Origin: Panicum virgatum
Taxonomy: Eukaryota > Streptophyta > Magnoliopsida > Poales > Poaceae
NCBI RefSeq assembly: GCF_016808335.1
Contig: NC_053149.1
Location: 40,936,118-41,000,117 of the forward strand
Direction: 5' to 3'
Length of the DNA: 64,000 bases
The position numbers and the translations under genes were made by a program. A model generated the notes under the pieces. That model saw only the letters and a list, made by a program, of their open reading frames with translations. It did no database searches and was not told the DNA's origin. Of this stretch, positions 46,693 through 59,189 are shown one piece after another; the stretch's first letter is position 1, and each line of letters opens with the position of its first letter.

Positions 46693-47803
46693 ATGCCAAA
46701 GCGGAAGCACTGCGACCGTGCGGCAGAGGCTCGGCAGAAGCAGCTCTACCTCATCTTTGATGACTGGTCTGGTGGCTACACCATCCGCCACGTAAACTTG
46801 CCGTCCGGTACTTGCGAAGTCGCCGAGCAGCGCCTGCCTCCGCCTTTCCTCCGCCTGCCGGGGACGCGTGGGCTTGCCAATTATTTCGCGTACGCCTTTG
46901 GCGCCAGCATAATCGCGGCGCTTCCGCAACATCCTCTGAGCGATAACGCTATGCCAATCTTTGACGTCCGCAAGCGGAGCTTCATCTCAGATCTCTGCAA
47001 GCGGAGCTTCATCTCTGGGCTTCGCGGATTGTCCCATCTTCCTCCCCGTTGGTGACAGTAGTCTATACGCCCTGCACACGGACTGCTTGGAGCTGCTTTG
47101 CCGCTCGCAGCAGCGTTCACCTGGCAGCATCGCGGGAGAGTCGTGGTCATGGCACATGCTCCCGAAGCCACCATTTTTACCGTTGGGGGTCGTCTCCTAC
47201 GCGGTGCACCCTGATGGACCGACCATCCTCATCAGCTCAGAGAGTTTCTTCGACAACCCCATGGTGGGCACATTCACCTTCCACACGAACAACTCTGTGT
47301 GGACAAAGCGTGGTGAGTGGATGCTGCCTTTCGACGGCCGGGCACACTTCGATGGCGATCTGGGAATCTTCGTTGGTCTCTCCAGAGACCCAAAGACTCT
47401 CGGCCACCTCTGCTGCTGTGACAAGGCCAGCTTGAACACCTGCAACAGCAACACTGATGAATGGCCCGCCCCTGCTTGGAAGCTCTGCCCGAAGAAGCTG
47501 TTCAGCGGCAACCCAGGCGAGAGGCATGTGTCTGCTACCCTCGTCTACTTGGGAAGCAAGAGCAAATTCTGCCTCGTGGAGTGCATCTACTTTGAGGATG
47601 TCAGGGATGATCAGGTGCTCAAGGAGGGAGGCAAGCATGGATGCCGGCACAGTTGCTATATGTATCGTTTGACAAAGTTTACCCTCAGTTATGACAGCAA
47701 GGGAGATCTTAAGACAAAGAGCCGGCGTGTTGGATACTATAAGGTGCCTAAAAAAGCATCGGCTGAGTCCATCAGAGATCTTCCTGTGGCATTTTGGCTG
47801 TAA
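46693..47803 (+). pseudogene. Unidentified gene, frameshifted
   Basis: Starts MPKRKHCDRAAEARQKQLYL at 46693 and reads about 110 residues to ...IFDVRKRSFIS. The frame must then shift by one near 47010-47020 to continue FADCPIFLPVGDSSLYALHT and on to ...SIRDLPVAFWL at 47803, some 370 residues in total. The second half has repeated short strand-like motifs (AVHPDGPTILIS, TFTFHTNNSVWTKRGEW, GRAHFDGDLGIFVGLS, ATLVYLGSKSKFCLVE) suggestive of a beta-propeller; I do not assign a named domain. A 27-bp in-frame tandem duplication (GCAAGCGGAGCTTCATCTC twice, 46969-47014) sits beside the frameshift. GC-rich codon use and a TATA box and leader look like a host gene. No intron signal can remove the shift, so it is a recent pseudogene or carries a sequencing error. 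Confidence 0.7.
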
Positions 47804-48771
47804 AATGTCAAAATCATGTTGTGTTAATGTTCCTGTGTTTTGGCTCTGGTGTTAGTAGTTGTTTTCTTAATGTGTAATCACAAACTGTTTCTCTATTAAT
47901 ATGTAATCACAACAGTGATTCTGGTGAACCCATTCGTATGTTTTCACTCAGGTCTGAATGCGTTTATTTTCCATGTTGGTTCTGATTTAATGTGTCATCA
48001 CAAACTGTGATTCTGTGAATCCCTGTTTTCATGAGTACGAGTCCTCAACAACAAAGAGGTGATTCTGTTCTATGTAATGTGTACTCTCGTCTTTGATTCT
48101 GTGATCCCTTGCTGTGTTTTCATGTGTACGATCGGGCTGCAACAAAAAAGATTTCATATATATATGTATATATATATGTATGTGTGTGTGTCTACTGGTT
48201 GAACTGTCTTCAAGATTTACTCCTGTTCAACTGGTTGAAGTTTGTTTATGTGTCAATCGATCCTGTGAGCCATCCGCTCGGGGCCGAATGTCTACGGTAA
48301 TCCAATGACTAATAGGCACGGCCTGCAAACCTGTTTCTGCCACCAGTTTGCTGCTGCCCGGCCGTTTAGCCATCCCGGTCTATTTTTGATATTACCATCC
48401 GTTTTGGGCGATCTCACGCCATGTTATTCTACGAGAAAATTGTAAAAATAGAACTCCAATCGTTACGCTTCGCATATTTGCCATTCCAAACGTTGATATC
48501 ATAAAATTGGAACTCCAAACATGTGTTTTTTGATTATAATGCCATTTGGTGTATTTTCCATCTTTTCTTTTTTTTATGTATTTGGGGTGGTAAAAATCTC
48601 TTATACCCCCGTGATTTTGCTGCACCACACTGTTTCGTTTACCTGCTAGAAGCGCATGTCGCCGCTGGGTGCTGTGCATGCCGCCACCCTAGGTGCTGGG
48701 CACGCCTAACCAAGCTAGCTAGGCGCTGGGCACGCCTGCCCACCAGCCGCCGCCAGAAAGGGCGATGAGAG
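47804..48771. other. 3' flank of that gene and intergenic sequence
   Basis: AT-rich 3' UTR-like sequence with repeated TGTAATCACAA...GTGATTCTG phrases to about 48090, a TATATATGTATA/TGTG microsatellite at 48157-48192, then unassigned sequence up to element D. Confidence 0.5.
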
Positions 48772-50459
48772 CGTTGACGACCATTATTTCACATTTTGAC
48801 CGTCAATTTTTCGGAAATAAATTGAGGTTTTGCATCATGTTCCATGCATATTTTATTTAATTCTAATTAATTTCACAAGTTTTGGATGAGTTGTGCTTGC
48901 AGGAATCTACTGTCCAAAGATGGTCAAAATCAGAGAAAATCCAGGCCGCCCGGCACATTCCGTGCCGACCGGCCTGACACATCCACATACATGGGTCCAA
49001 TATTCTTACTGGAGCAATGTGACACGTTCATAAAGTCCTAGAACAAGGCGAACAACTTATATCCTGTCGGTGGACCCGGAAGGCACAAGATTCAAACCAA
49101 AGACCCACATGCCAGTGCCAAAAACGTCAAATGGGAAAACCACCCATTCCAGTGGCAATGTGGAGCATTGATATGCAACATCAGCGAAACGGAGGGCCGA
49201 GGGGCTCCGGAGGCAGGCCGCCCGGCCAACCCCTGGCCGCCCGGCCCAAGAAGTCAGCATCCAAGGAAACCACCCGATGAACCGACGTTCAGGAGTGATC
49301 AGGAGCCATCCACTGAAGGTCGGTGGCCAGATGGCACACCCCTAGGCCGGCCGGCCCCACCTTGCCGAGACTCGGCTCCCGACTTCGCGTGGAAGTTATG
49401 CACCGCCTCTACAGTTGCGTGCACCTGGCGCTACCTGAATTACCGGCCTTCTACCGACCTTGGAAGCCTATAAATAACACTCTCCCCATCACTTGTAAAC
49501 ACACACTCAAAGGAGCAATTCTCTCTTCTCAAGTCTTGAGTAGGTTAGTAGTTGGGAGTTAGAGTCGAGTCGAGCTTGTTTCGGGGATCCGGAGTCGTTA
49601 TCGGAGCTCGGTATAAGCTCTTATATCTTTTTCTTTGACTATTTTAATATAAGTAATCTTCTTTATTTACTTGAGTCAGCTTTACTTTCCGCAAGTTATT
49701 TGTCTTCCCATGTACTAGTACTTGTATGCGGGAGTAAGTTTTACCTCTAGTTCAGTTTAAGTTCTCTTTCTTGCCTTGTCGGAGTTAGTCTTACGGGTTT
49801 TCTCGCCCGTACTAGTGTAACTCAAGTTAGTTCACTAGGTTGAGCGGAATTTCTTTTGAAGGCCTCAAGAGAAATCCTAGTACCGAGAGCAGACGTGGTG
49901 TCTGACTCAGTACTAGCTAGGAAGTGTGTTCCACATTTCCACCCCACGGCACCGCAGTGGTAGGTGGAAAGTGGTGACAGCATTGTCCGTCCATCGTAAT
50001 CCTCCACGTTCGGGTGCTTTCATAGCAGTAGTTGCCGAAGGACGTCGGGCTCCCTTCTCACCCCTGTCTGAGCCCTTCTCTTAGGCCGCCGAAGTAAGCT
50101 CCTGGTTCCGACATCAAGATAGAATCTTAGATCAGTTCTAGTGAGACTAGCTCAGTAGTTTAGAAGTGTTTCAGGAGTCCTTTCTCGCTCGTTGTCCTCC
50201 CAACTGCTACCTCTCTAAGGTATAGAATCTTCGGTGTGTCAAACGGTCATAGACTAGCCATTTATCCTACCCGTTATCTGGCTTACCCCTACTGAATTAG
50301 CCGGTTGATAAACTCAGTCTACAATTTACGATACACTTTACCATAGTGCTTCCTTGAGGATTTCACGATACCCCGGAATACTCCGTGGTGAAGTGCTACA
50401 ACGGTGATTATGTGCGCTTGCAGAATACCTATTCAGATTAAGCATAAGAGACACCAACA
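48772..50459 (+). repeat. 5' LTR of element D
   Basis: About 1.69 kb. It begins CGTTGACG where the 3' LTR has TGTTGACG (start mutated) and ends CACCAACA. The first 300 bp align with 56907-57197. Confidence 0.85.
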
Positions 50460-50464
50460 AGCAT

Positions 50465-50478
50465 TTCTGGCGCCGTTA
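50465..50478 (+). other. Primer-binding site of element D
   Basis: TTCTGGCGCCGTTA just after the 5' LTR, the form used in Athila elements. Confidence 0.8.
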
Positions 50479-50578
50479 CAGAGAAGCAATTGGCTAAAGT
50501 TATCGTATAATTGAGTGAAAAACTTTACTGTTTCGTCACCGCTAGTTTTGGCGGGCTTACCATTGCTCTCTCCCTTGT

Positions 50579-52822
50579 TTGTTCGATGTAGAGCAGTGCA
50601 TGGCTGGTTTTGATCTACCATCCAACTTCGATCCGAATCCTCAAAGAATTGGGCGAATTGTGAGACACCGCGTCGTCCCACCCCAGAAGAAACCCACTTG
50701 GAACCCTCGTTTGTCCGTCTTAGCACCACCCGTGGCCAAGACTCTCAGGCAGTACTCGGTCCCGTCCAGCAGCCACATCCCTACTGGACTGAACAATGAC
50801 CAAGGCAACGATGGCTTTGAGCTCAAATCGGGACTGGTGAACATGGTTCAAACGAGTCCATTCTGTGGCAAGGCATCAGAGGATGCCAATGCTCACCTTC
50901 AGAACTTCCTGGAAGTGAGCAGTACTATCAACCCCAGAGGTACCACGATGGATAATGTCCATCTTCGGCTGTTCCCATTCTTCTTGCTAGGCAAGGCGAA
51001 GACGTGGTTCTACACCAACAAAGCAGACTTCACCACATGGGATGCCTGCTCCAATGCATTCGTGACAAAATACTTTCCGGTGGGCAAAACCAACGCCCTC
51101 CGGAGCAAAATCTCTGGATTTCAGCAGCTGCCGGATGAAGCTATTCTGTAAGCTTGGGAGAGATTCCAGGAGTATATTGCAGCATGCCCCCACCACGGCA
51201 TGAAAGAATAGCTGATCATTCAGAGTTTCTTCCATGCCCTGAACATGCTAGCCCAGAACCACATCGATGCAGCATCAGGTGGTTCCTTCCTTTCGCTCAG
51301 CATCAACGCAGCGAAAGCGCTGGTAGAGAAGATTGCTTCCAACCAGAGTTGGAAAGGTGAAAGGCAGCAACAGCGCCACAAGGGAATTCATCATCTCGAC
51401 AGTGTTGATATGCTTGCTGCCAAGATGGACCTTCTCATGAAGAAGTTGGAGTCTCCTCACCAGGAGGCCAACCAGGTTATGGATTCTCGCATGACATGCG
51501 AGACTTGTGGAGAAACTGGACACACGGGCAACTCTTGACCGATTACTCAGGAGGAAGATCACTTCGTTGGAGCAAACAACTCCAACAACTCTGGCTTCCG
51601 TCCTCAGCAGGGTTGGAATTCCAAGCCCAACCTCCTCTTCGGTCAACAGCAAGGTATGAACTTTAATAATAATTTTCAGCCTACTCTAAAGGACCTAGTT
51701 TATGACCAAAAGCAGATTAATGATAACATTAGTAAGATATTTCTTGCTAATGACAAAATCTTGGAATCTTTGGCCAGACAACTAGAGGGCATAAATTCTG
51801 TTATTAAAAACCAGTTGAGCTTCAACAAAATGATAGAAACTCAAGTTGCTCAGCTAGCCTCATCTTGTCCTAACAATAACTCGGGAAAACTTCCTGGGCA
51901 ACCGAAAGTCTCTCCTAAGAAGAATGTTAGTGCAGTGACTACGCGGACAGGTAAGCCCACGCAGGAACCACCATATCCTAAAGATGCAGGATCTCAATGG
52001 AAAGCCGTACCCGCCAGCAATACCTCTGCTGTAGACGAAGATCAGGAGGAGGCCGAAGAGTCCAACACAACTACTGCCCAGGAGGAAACCGTGGAACCCC
52101 CTAGAACTTCACGGGAGTTTCATGACACTACTGCCTTACCATTTCCAGAAAGGATAAGGAAGACGGTGGCCGACGAGAAATTCGGAAAGTTCGTCGAGAT
52201 AATAAAGAAGTTGTATGTCAATATACCGCTTCTTGACGCTATGTAGGTCCCAACCTAAGCCAAGTACATCAAGGATATACTTGGGAACAAGAGAAACCTG
52301 CCCACCACCGAGGTCGTGCAACTCACAGAGGAGTGTAGTGCAGCTATACTCGATCCTCTCCTGGAGAAGAAGAAAGATCCAGGATGCCCCACAATCACAT
52401 GCTCAATCGGGAGCCAACACTTTTCACACTCTCTTTGCGATCTAGGAGCAAACGTCAGCGTCATGCATAAGGTAGTTTACGATAAACTAAATTATCATGA
52501 GCTTGCCCCTACTGCCATGTGCTTGCAGCTAGCGGACCAAACAGTCCGTTACCCCGCAGGAATTGCAGAGAACGTCCCGGTAAAAATCCGGAACTTCTTT
52601 ATTCCCGTTGATTTCATCGTCCTCGACATGGAAAGTCGACGCCAAGACGCCTCTCATTCTGGAAAGGCTGTTCTTGAGTACCGCAAAGGCACACATTGAT
52701 GTTGGAGCTGGAGAAATTCAGCTCAATATCAGTGGGCAAACGAAGAAGTTCGCCTTCGGACCGAAGGTCGAACAATGTTCCCAGGCCAAAACTTTCAACC
52801 GGAAGAAATCCGAGAAAGAGTA
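50579..52822 (+). pseudogene. Gag-protease of element D, decayed
   Basis: One frame from about 50599 (MAGFDLPSNFDPNPQRIG) to 52699. The capsid core is clear: FCGKASEDANAHLQNFLEVS, LRLFPFFLLGKAKTWFYTN and FVTKYFPVGKTNALRSKISG, then the AWERFQEYIAACPHHG region, a CxxCGETGHTGNS knuckle near 51500 and the GINSVIKNQ coiled stretch. The protease follows (HSLCDLGANVSVMHKVVYDK near 52425, FIPVDFIVLDME near 52600). A frameshift then leads to AKTPLILERLFLSTAKAHID in the next frame, to 52822. Stops at 51149, 51209, 51536, 52244 and 52256 disable it. These motifs are diagnostic for the Athila lineage. Confidence 0.9.
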
Positions 52823-53100
52823 GGAGAAGCCATCAACCCCCACAATCGATATCCTTGTCGAGCTCTTGGAACGACTGAGAATCGACAAGGAGATCGAGTG
52901 CATAACTACAGGAACACAAGACGACAAATTCTTCGCAGAGAATTTGAGGAATCGGAGGCAAAAGCGATCAAAACAAAACCCGCCACCAAGAAGGAATGGT
53001 GGAAAAAAGTGTCTTCGTCTGGAACTCCATCCAGCGACGACAACCAAACCCAAAGTATGGAGAGTCCCGCTCCGGACTTGAAATCCGAGCTATTGCCATG

Positions 53101-53944
53101 AGAACCATGGTACGTATCCATTCTTGCATTTGCATATAGGATAGTTTAATTTTCTTGCATAATCTTTCTTTCTTTTCAAAGTCATGGCATGTTTAAATTT
53201 TCTTAAACCAAACTTTAAATTTTTTGTTTGCATCAAATATTTTTGCATATAAAAAACTCGGCCAAAGTGTAGCCCGGCCGGCCCCACCTTGTCTCCTTTG
53301 GTCAGGGGGCAGCAGGAGCCGAAGAGCTTTGAGTGCATGCGAAGCAAAGGAGAAGGGGGAAAGGCAGAATGAATGGCGCGGGATCGAGTGGCACTCATCA
53401 CGGCCGGCCGGCCTGCCTGCCTCCACCACTCACGTCCTGTCTTCGCCCACTCAAGCACGATCACCAGCAGCTCAAGAGGCAGTAGACCGAGGTCGTGGCA
53501 CGCTCGCTGCCATGCCTAGGCCGACTGGCCTACCCCACACTGCCCGACCTGTCCCCTGCGCCCAGCTATAAAAGCCGACGAAGGTGAGTCACTCCCTGCA
53601 CCCTCAGCTCGAATACGCAGAAAACTCCCCCATGCTCGAGTTCTCTCTTCCCTCTTCTGAGTTTTCTTGCTTAATGAAGCATTTAGGAGTTAATTAAGCC
53701 AAGTAACTCAAGTGCTAGCCCCACAAAAATAGTAGTAGTGCTGAGATTAGCTCAACACTAATCAAAGAAAATTAGTAGTAACCCTCTCTTAAAATGAAAA
53801 TCACAAAAATATTTCCCGTTGAATAAATCAAGCTCTGAACGAAGAACGTGTTGTGGTGGATTAATCCCCACAAGAACGATTAACCCCTGACCCCTCTGAT
53901 TATTTTTCCCTGCATATTCTTTGCACTAATCTTTTGTAGGAGTC
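53101..53944 (+). promoter_or_regulatory. Region between protease and second ORF of D, with apparent internal promoter
   Basis: Occupies the place where RT and integrase would be. TATAAAA at 53567-53573 is followed by GAAG|GTGAGT near 53584 and, just before the second ORF, TTTTGTAG|GAGTCATG (53938-53947). These look like a TATA box, a leader donor and an acceptor, so the downstream ORF could have its own spliced transcript. Confidence 0.5.
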
Positions 53945-55550
53945 ATGTCGGTCTGGGGGAACATCCAGAACAAGGTGAAGAAGCTCGGCTCGTCATCTCG
54001 ATCTCAGAGTTCACGAGCATCATCAGGCTCTCCGGATGACATGTCGGTGGACTCTGTTCGCCGACCGTCATGGTCCCAGGAAGAAGAGGAGGAAGCCCCT
54101 GCCTCTCCAGCAATCTCGAGGCCCCGCCTCAAAAATCAGAGTTCTGACTTCGTTCGATCAGATTGTTGTCTGGACTGATTATGAGCGGGATGCCCTCGAA
54201 CTACTGAAGAAGCAGTCGTACGGCCATGCCAAGCGGTTGACACAAAATTCCTCATGATGATGGGACTCCGCCAGGGCATGAACCGCGCATTCACGGCTGT
54301 GGGATGGTCGCGCTTCACCGACATCACCGAACCAGGTTCGCACCTTCTTACCATGGATTTTTTATCAACGCTGCATGTTGAAACCGTTGGGAAAGAAACT
54401 AAAATCCACTTTCTCTTTTTTCAACGAGTTCTTTGAAATGCCAGTCAGAGACTTTAGTAATGCACTAGGCTTCAGTAAGAAATGCATCTTAGAAGCTAAT
54501 GCATTAGCTGATGAACTTGACTATGACCATAGCGCTTGGTGGAATGAAATCTCAGATGAACCAGTGAGTAGTAAGAACAACATAGTTTCCATCCATATTC
54601 CAACTCTGAGAGTTTTAGCTAAATACCTTGCTATGGTAGTCTTTTCCCGAGCAGACCTCATGCTATGTAGCTCCTCGGAGCTCATGTCCTATTTGCTATG
54701 GCAAAGAAGATTCGTTACTCATCTGTCATCGGCATGGTCGCACACTGGCAGAAAATGATCACGTGCAAATCTCCCATCGACATAACCTCACTAGTCACCC
54801 GCATTGCGCGGTATGTCGGTGTTTTGGAGAATGCACAAGTCACATATCTGCCCGCGACGGATGAGTACCGAACCTTCATCGGTCTGGACCACTTTGTTCA
54901 CACACACATCATGCGTGAAGGTCCCGGGAACTCAGAGTTCATGTGCTATCCGGGGTATGAGAAGGAGTTCGAGCTGCCATGCCCGAAACTCTTGCTCTAC
55001 TCAGTGAAACGTCTGACCCTCCAGATGGAAAAGAAGGAGCCAGCACGCCATAGCACAGCTGGTCCTATGACACGTGGTAGAACTCGGCGTGACGCACAGT
55101 TGGCCGAGGGTGGCACATCCCAGGAAGCCGGACCATCACACGCTGCACCCTCACCAGATGCCTCAGTACAGCCTCACCCAGATACGGCACATATGAGCTT
55201 CGAGGAGGCCTACGGGTATTACACCCAGGGTGGCCAGACCTCACCAGCCTGAGGGTAGCTCGGGGTATGGGCACGACCAGGGGTTTTACTATCCCTCGGG
55301 TATGGGAGCTACCCATGGCCCACAGGTCGGCCCATCTGCGTCAACACGCTTTAAGTATGACAACCCGCTCACACGGGGGCTGTCGGACCTAACTGCCCGA
55401 GTCAATGCCATGGAGTTACGTCAGGAGGAGATAGGGCACAACCTCGACCACAACACCAGTCTCACACAGGAGAGTTGGGGGATGTTATCCTCCATGTCAT
55501 ACGATTGGCATCATGGTGCGTATTACCCCCCACCACATCCAGACCAGTAG
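53945..55550 (+). pseudogene. Second ORF of element D (ATHILA family), decayed
   Basis: Starts MSVWGNIQNKVKKLGSSSRS, then passes through at least two frameshifts and stops. Recognisable blocks are FLSTLHVETVG near 54360, FFNEFFEMPVRDFSNALGFS near 54420, the WWNEISDEPVSS helix-rich part, HWQKMITCKSPIDITSLVTR near 54735 and a Pro/Ser/Gly-rich tail with a final heptad segment (LSDLTARVNAMELRQEEIGH near 55385). This order matches the ATHILA ORF family found downstream of pol in Athila elements. Some Athila relatives carry an envelope-like product here, but I see no clear signal peptide or membrane segments, so I do not call it one. Confidence 0.7.
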
Positions 55551-56890
55551 CCCTGAGCTTCGTTGAAGCTTGGGGGGAGATCGTCAGTATCCAGGTAAGT
55601 CGTCATACCTGCTCATTCTGCTTGTCATAATAATAGTTAAAAAAAATGAGAGAGAGAGAATTGTCATGCTTAGAATAAATGTGTGGAAATTTGTACAAAC
55701 TCTTATCTTGGAAATGATGAATAGTTGCTCTGTTTCAGTTTTGCATGTGCCCCGTTTACAGCTTTTTACTCATCTAGTACTAGAGCTAGTTGGCACATAA
55801 TAGACACATTATAAATCTGTTTGTGTGGGAGCGTTAACATGATTTCCAAGTCTAAGTTGTTGTGGGATTCGAGATGGCCTACATTGTAACTAAAACTGTA
55901 TCCCTCAGTAAGGAAAATTCTCGGAATAAAATTAAAACATGGTAATAGGTTTCCCTGTTGGTTTACATACCCCAGCCAGAGCCATAATGTTATATCATAC
56001 ATGATCTACCATAGGCTATCTTGATTTACTTTGAGCTATGTCGAATTGTGAGTTCGCTTGAGGAAAGGTACTTATCATCTGCCGATCTTTCTCCTTTGCG
56101 TGCCCATTTTTTTGCTAGCCTCAAAATGCATGGTATGACGATCACCTACTCCGGGTGTTGTCATCGACTTTCGCAAAATAATTCCACCACAACTCCAGCC
56201 CAAATCTCCACTGTGTGCCTATTCACTCCAAAAAGGGTCAAAGTTCTTCAAAATATCCCCCTGAAAATATTCATACCAGAAAGGACATGGAGTAATCTTC
56301 TTTAAAAAAAATGAATGATGAAAAGAAGTGCCCATGATCCTCAGCAAAAAAGAGTTCAAAAGAGGAGTTTAAATAAAATGACCCAAGAATATTTCCAAAA
56401 GTGTGAGTCTATTTCTCCCTCTCCCCTTGACATTTGTGATTCTATAAGATCGGAATTTGATCTAGTATCTACCTCTTGCGAACCACTCTTCAGCTCGGCA
56501 ATACAAGTAATCAAGGTATGTCACACTCTTCCTACCCAAAACTCCAGATATCAGCTTTAGAATAGGAAGAAGTTGGTCAAGTTTCGACCTTGGTGAGGAT
56601 CATACACCTTGAGTGATTGAGAGCACCTTCAGGGAACCTTAACTATATGCATACTTGAAAAATATTCCGAGAATGAACCTGAACAGAGAAAGCAGGAAAA
56701 TACTCCGGTGAAGGTTGTTCAGTCCTCCAACCGCTAAGACAAGGGATGAAATGTGATATCAGCCCCATCAATTAGAACAAATAGGTATGAGCCAACTTAC
56801 TCGACGTGCATACGGATAGAGTAATATGCTATGCGTAGGGTACCTGCAGAGCCTCAGTATTAAGCTTTGCTCGAGGACGAGCAAAAGTTT
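55551..56890. other. Element D 3' non-coding region
   Basis: AT-rich with no supported frame; leads to the purine tract. Confidence 0.6.
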
Positions 56891-56906
56891 AAGCTTGGGG
56901 GGGGGG
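56891..56906 (+). other. Polypurine tract of element D
   Basis: AAGCTT followed by a run of ten G immediately before TGTTGACG. Confidence 0.85.
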
Positions 56907-57197
56907 TGTTGACGGCCATTATTTCACATTTTTACCATCAACTTCTCGGAAATAAATTGAGTTTTTGCACTATGTTCCATGTATATTTTATTTAGTTTTA
57001 ATAAGTTTCACAAGTTTTGGATGAGTTGTGCTTGTAGGAATCCACTGTCCAAAGGTGGTCGAAATCAGAGAAAATCTAGGCCGCCCGGCACATTCTGTGC
57101 TGACCGGCCTGACACCTCCACATACATAGGTCCAATATTATTACTGGAGCAATGTGACACGTTCATAAGGTCCCAGGACAAGGCAAACATCTTATAT
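56907..57197 (+). repeat. Truncated 3' LTR of element D
   Basis: Aligns with 48772-49072, then ends abruptly after CTTATATCC. Confidence 0.9.
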
Positions 57198-59189
57198 CCG
57201 CCTAGAAATTATTTGTAGGAGCGGGTAATGTGGTGACCCGCCCCTAGAAATGACATTTTCAGGGGCGGCTCACCCCATCATCCGCCCCTACAAAGTTTGA
57301 ACTGGGCGAGCGGTAGCTGTAAAAGATTTGTGTGGCCGGTGGCACCTTTATCTACTCATCTCTCTCCTCTTTTGTCCACTTATTCTCCCTCATATCCTTC
57401 CTCTATCTCATCTTCCTACTCTATCTTATCTTCTTGCGTACGGCGCGGCGGCCGTGCGCGGTGGGCTGGGCGTAGCTCGACCGCCGGCCGGCCAGCCACG
57501 ACGAGTGGCCACTACTACAATTCTGGATTTTGTGAGGCACTTAAAAAAGGCCTCTGAGGCATGCACAAAAAATGAACGCCTCTGTTAATGCCCAGCATTA
57601 ACAGAGGCGGTCTTATTTTATTAACTGAGGTGGTTCCAAAAAACGCCTCAGAAAATCGATTAATAGAGGCGTTCAAACATAAAACGACCGCCTCTGTTAG
57701 TACTCCTATTAACAGAGGCGGTCAAATATAACACGACCGCCTCTATTACCCAATCGAAGCCCAATTGAGCCCGGTTGCTGAAAAAAGTATATAAGAAACA
57801 CTAGCTCCCTCAAACCTTAACTCTCTCTCTGGTGGCCGCATTTCCTCTCTCTCTTTCTCTTCTCTCTCCCTTCTCCCTCTCTCGCATGACGCCGCTCACC
57901 CCACCTGGACGTCTCCCCACAGACTCCGGGGCGCGCGTGTGCGGGCCATCTCCTCTGGGGCGGCGGCGGCTCTACTACTCCTCCACCGGCGGCGCGACTC
58001 CTCCTCAACCGGACGGCGCGGCCGGGTGGCGCCCCTACTCCTCCACCGGCCAGCGCGGCCAGCGCCGCCGAGCGGTGCACGGGCTTCAATTCGACCACCC
58101 CTTCCACGACCGCGGCGGCGCGCCTCTTCCTCGACCGGACGTCGCGGCCGGGCAGCGCGCCTCCTCCTCCACCGGATGGTGTGACCTCCTCCTCCACCGG
58201 GCAGATCTCGCGCGGGCGGCGGCGGATCTGGTGAGGCGGCCGGGGCGAGCAGACGCAGGCGGCCGGGACGAGTAGAGGTAGGCGGGCGGCGTAGACGCGC
58301 CGGCGGCGGCCGCGGTGGGCTCGCCGGGCCTAGATGGGCTCGGCGGGCTCGTCTATTTTTTTTTATTTTTATTAACAGAGCCAGACAAACAAACGCCTCT
58401 GAGAATGATAGCTCTGAGGCATTTGCACGCCTCTGAATATCAAAAATGTAGTAGAGGGCGGGGCGGAGCTTGACCCCTGGCATGCAAGGGAGCGGCATGG
58501 GGCGTGGCTGCGGCGAGGAAGCAGCGGGGGCAGCGCCGCACGTGCATCGGCCTCCGCAGCGGCGGCAATGCGGTGGGCGGCGTGCGGTGCGAGTGCCGGT
58601 GGCGGCCCGCCGGTGCATGACGAGGCGGAGGCCCGGCGGCACGTGGCGAGGCGGTCGGCGGCGTGTGGCGCGCTTGGCGGACACAGCAGAAGGATGCGGC
58701 GGACGCAGGCCACGGCGTGCGAGGCGAACGCGGGCTGTGACACGCGAGGCGGATGCGAGCGGACGCAGCGGCACGGCGCATGCGGTAGATGCGAGCGCGC
58801 ACGGTTGGAGCTGCAGAGGGGCCCCGCGCCGCCGCGGCGACGCGAGCGGCGGCGCGCGGCCCCCTGGCGGCGCGGAGGCCCCCCCGGCGGCGCGCGGCAG
58901 GGGCTGGAGCTACGGCGGCGTGCGGGCGGCGTGCCGCGGCGCTCGCTTGGGAGCTACGCGATGGAACTTTTTTTATTATTTTAATCGATTACTAGGGTGG
59001 GTGATGGGGTGACCCGCCCCTAGAAATCGATTTCTAGGGACGGGTGATTGGGTGACCCGCCCCTGAAAATATATTTTTAAGGGCGGACGCCGCCCCCGCC
59101 CTTGCAAACGTTTATTTTTAGCTGCGGAAAGCAGAGGCGGCCTAAAAATGCTATTTCACCCTCCCCTAGAAACTTTTTTTGCAGTAGTG
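57198..59189. mobile_element. CACTA element, left end missing, with another CACTA element inside
   Basis: The right terminus reads GCAGTAGTG at 59181-59189, the reverse of CACTACTGC. Subterminal GGTGACCCGCCCCTAGAAAT motifs occur at both sides (57230-57290 and 58995-59080), so the two flanks belong to one element. The left CACTA terminus is absent where it joins element D. The right flank GTG begins the duplicated segment. Confidence 0.75.
57510..58455. mobile_element. Nested CACTA-type element with palindromic subterminal repeats
   Basis: Starts CACTACTACAATTCTGG; the right end ATGTAGTAG at 58446-58454 is its inverse with the last bases changed. GCCTCTGTTAAT and ATTAACAGAGGCGG units alternate in both orientations at 57580-57750 and recur in degenerate form at 58370-58440. 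The GC-rich middle is open in many frames but low-complexity. A TATATAAG and leader-like CTCTCTCTCT run occurs at 57788-57890. Confidence 0.65.

Larger units (their letters stand above)
48772..57197 (+). mobile_element. LTR retrotransposon D (Ty3/gypsy Athila lineage), non-autonomous, 3' LTR truncated
   Basis: The 5' LTR 48772-50459 is followed by the PBS TGGCGCCGTTA, an Athila-type gag-protease (50579-52820), no RT or integrase, an ATHILA-type second ORF (53945-55550), the purine tract AAGCTTGGGG and the first 291 bp of a 3' LTR. The 3' LTR stops at 57197 against CACTA-like sequence; its missing remainder is not found beyond 59189. All ORFs carry lesions. Confidence 0.9.

Noticed and set aside
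53945..55550. Calling the second ORF of D an envelope protein
   Set aside because: I see no signal peptide or membrane segments, and the blocks match the ATHILA ORF family of unknown function.
57832..59012. Long Arg/Ala/Gly-rich frames on both strands
   Set aside because: Composition-driven open frames in the GC-rich middle of the CACTA elements; no recognisable domain.
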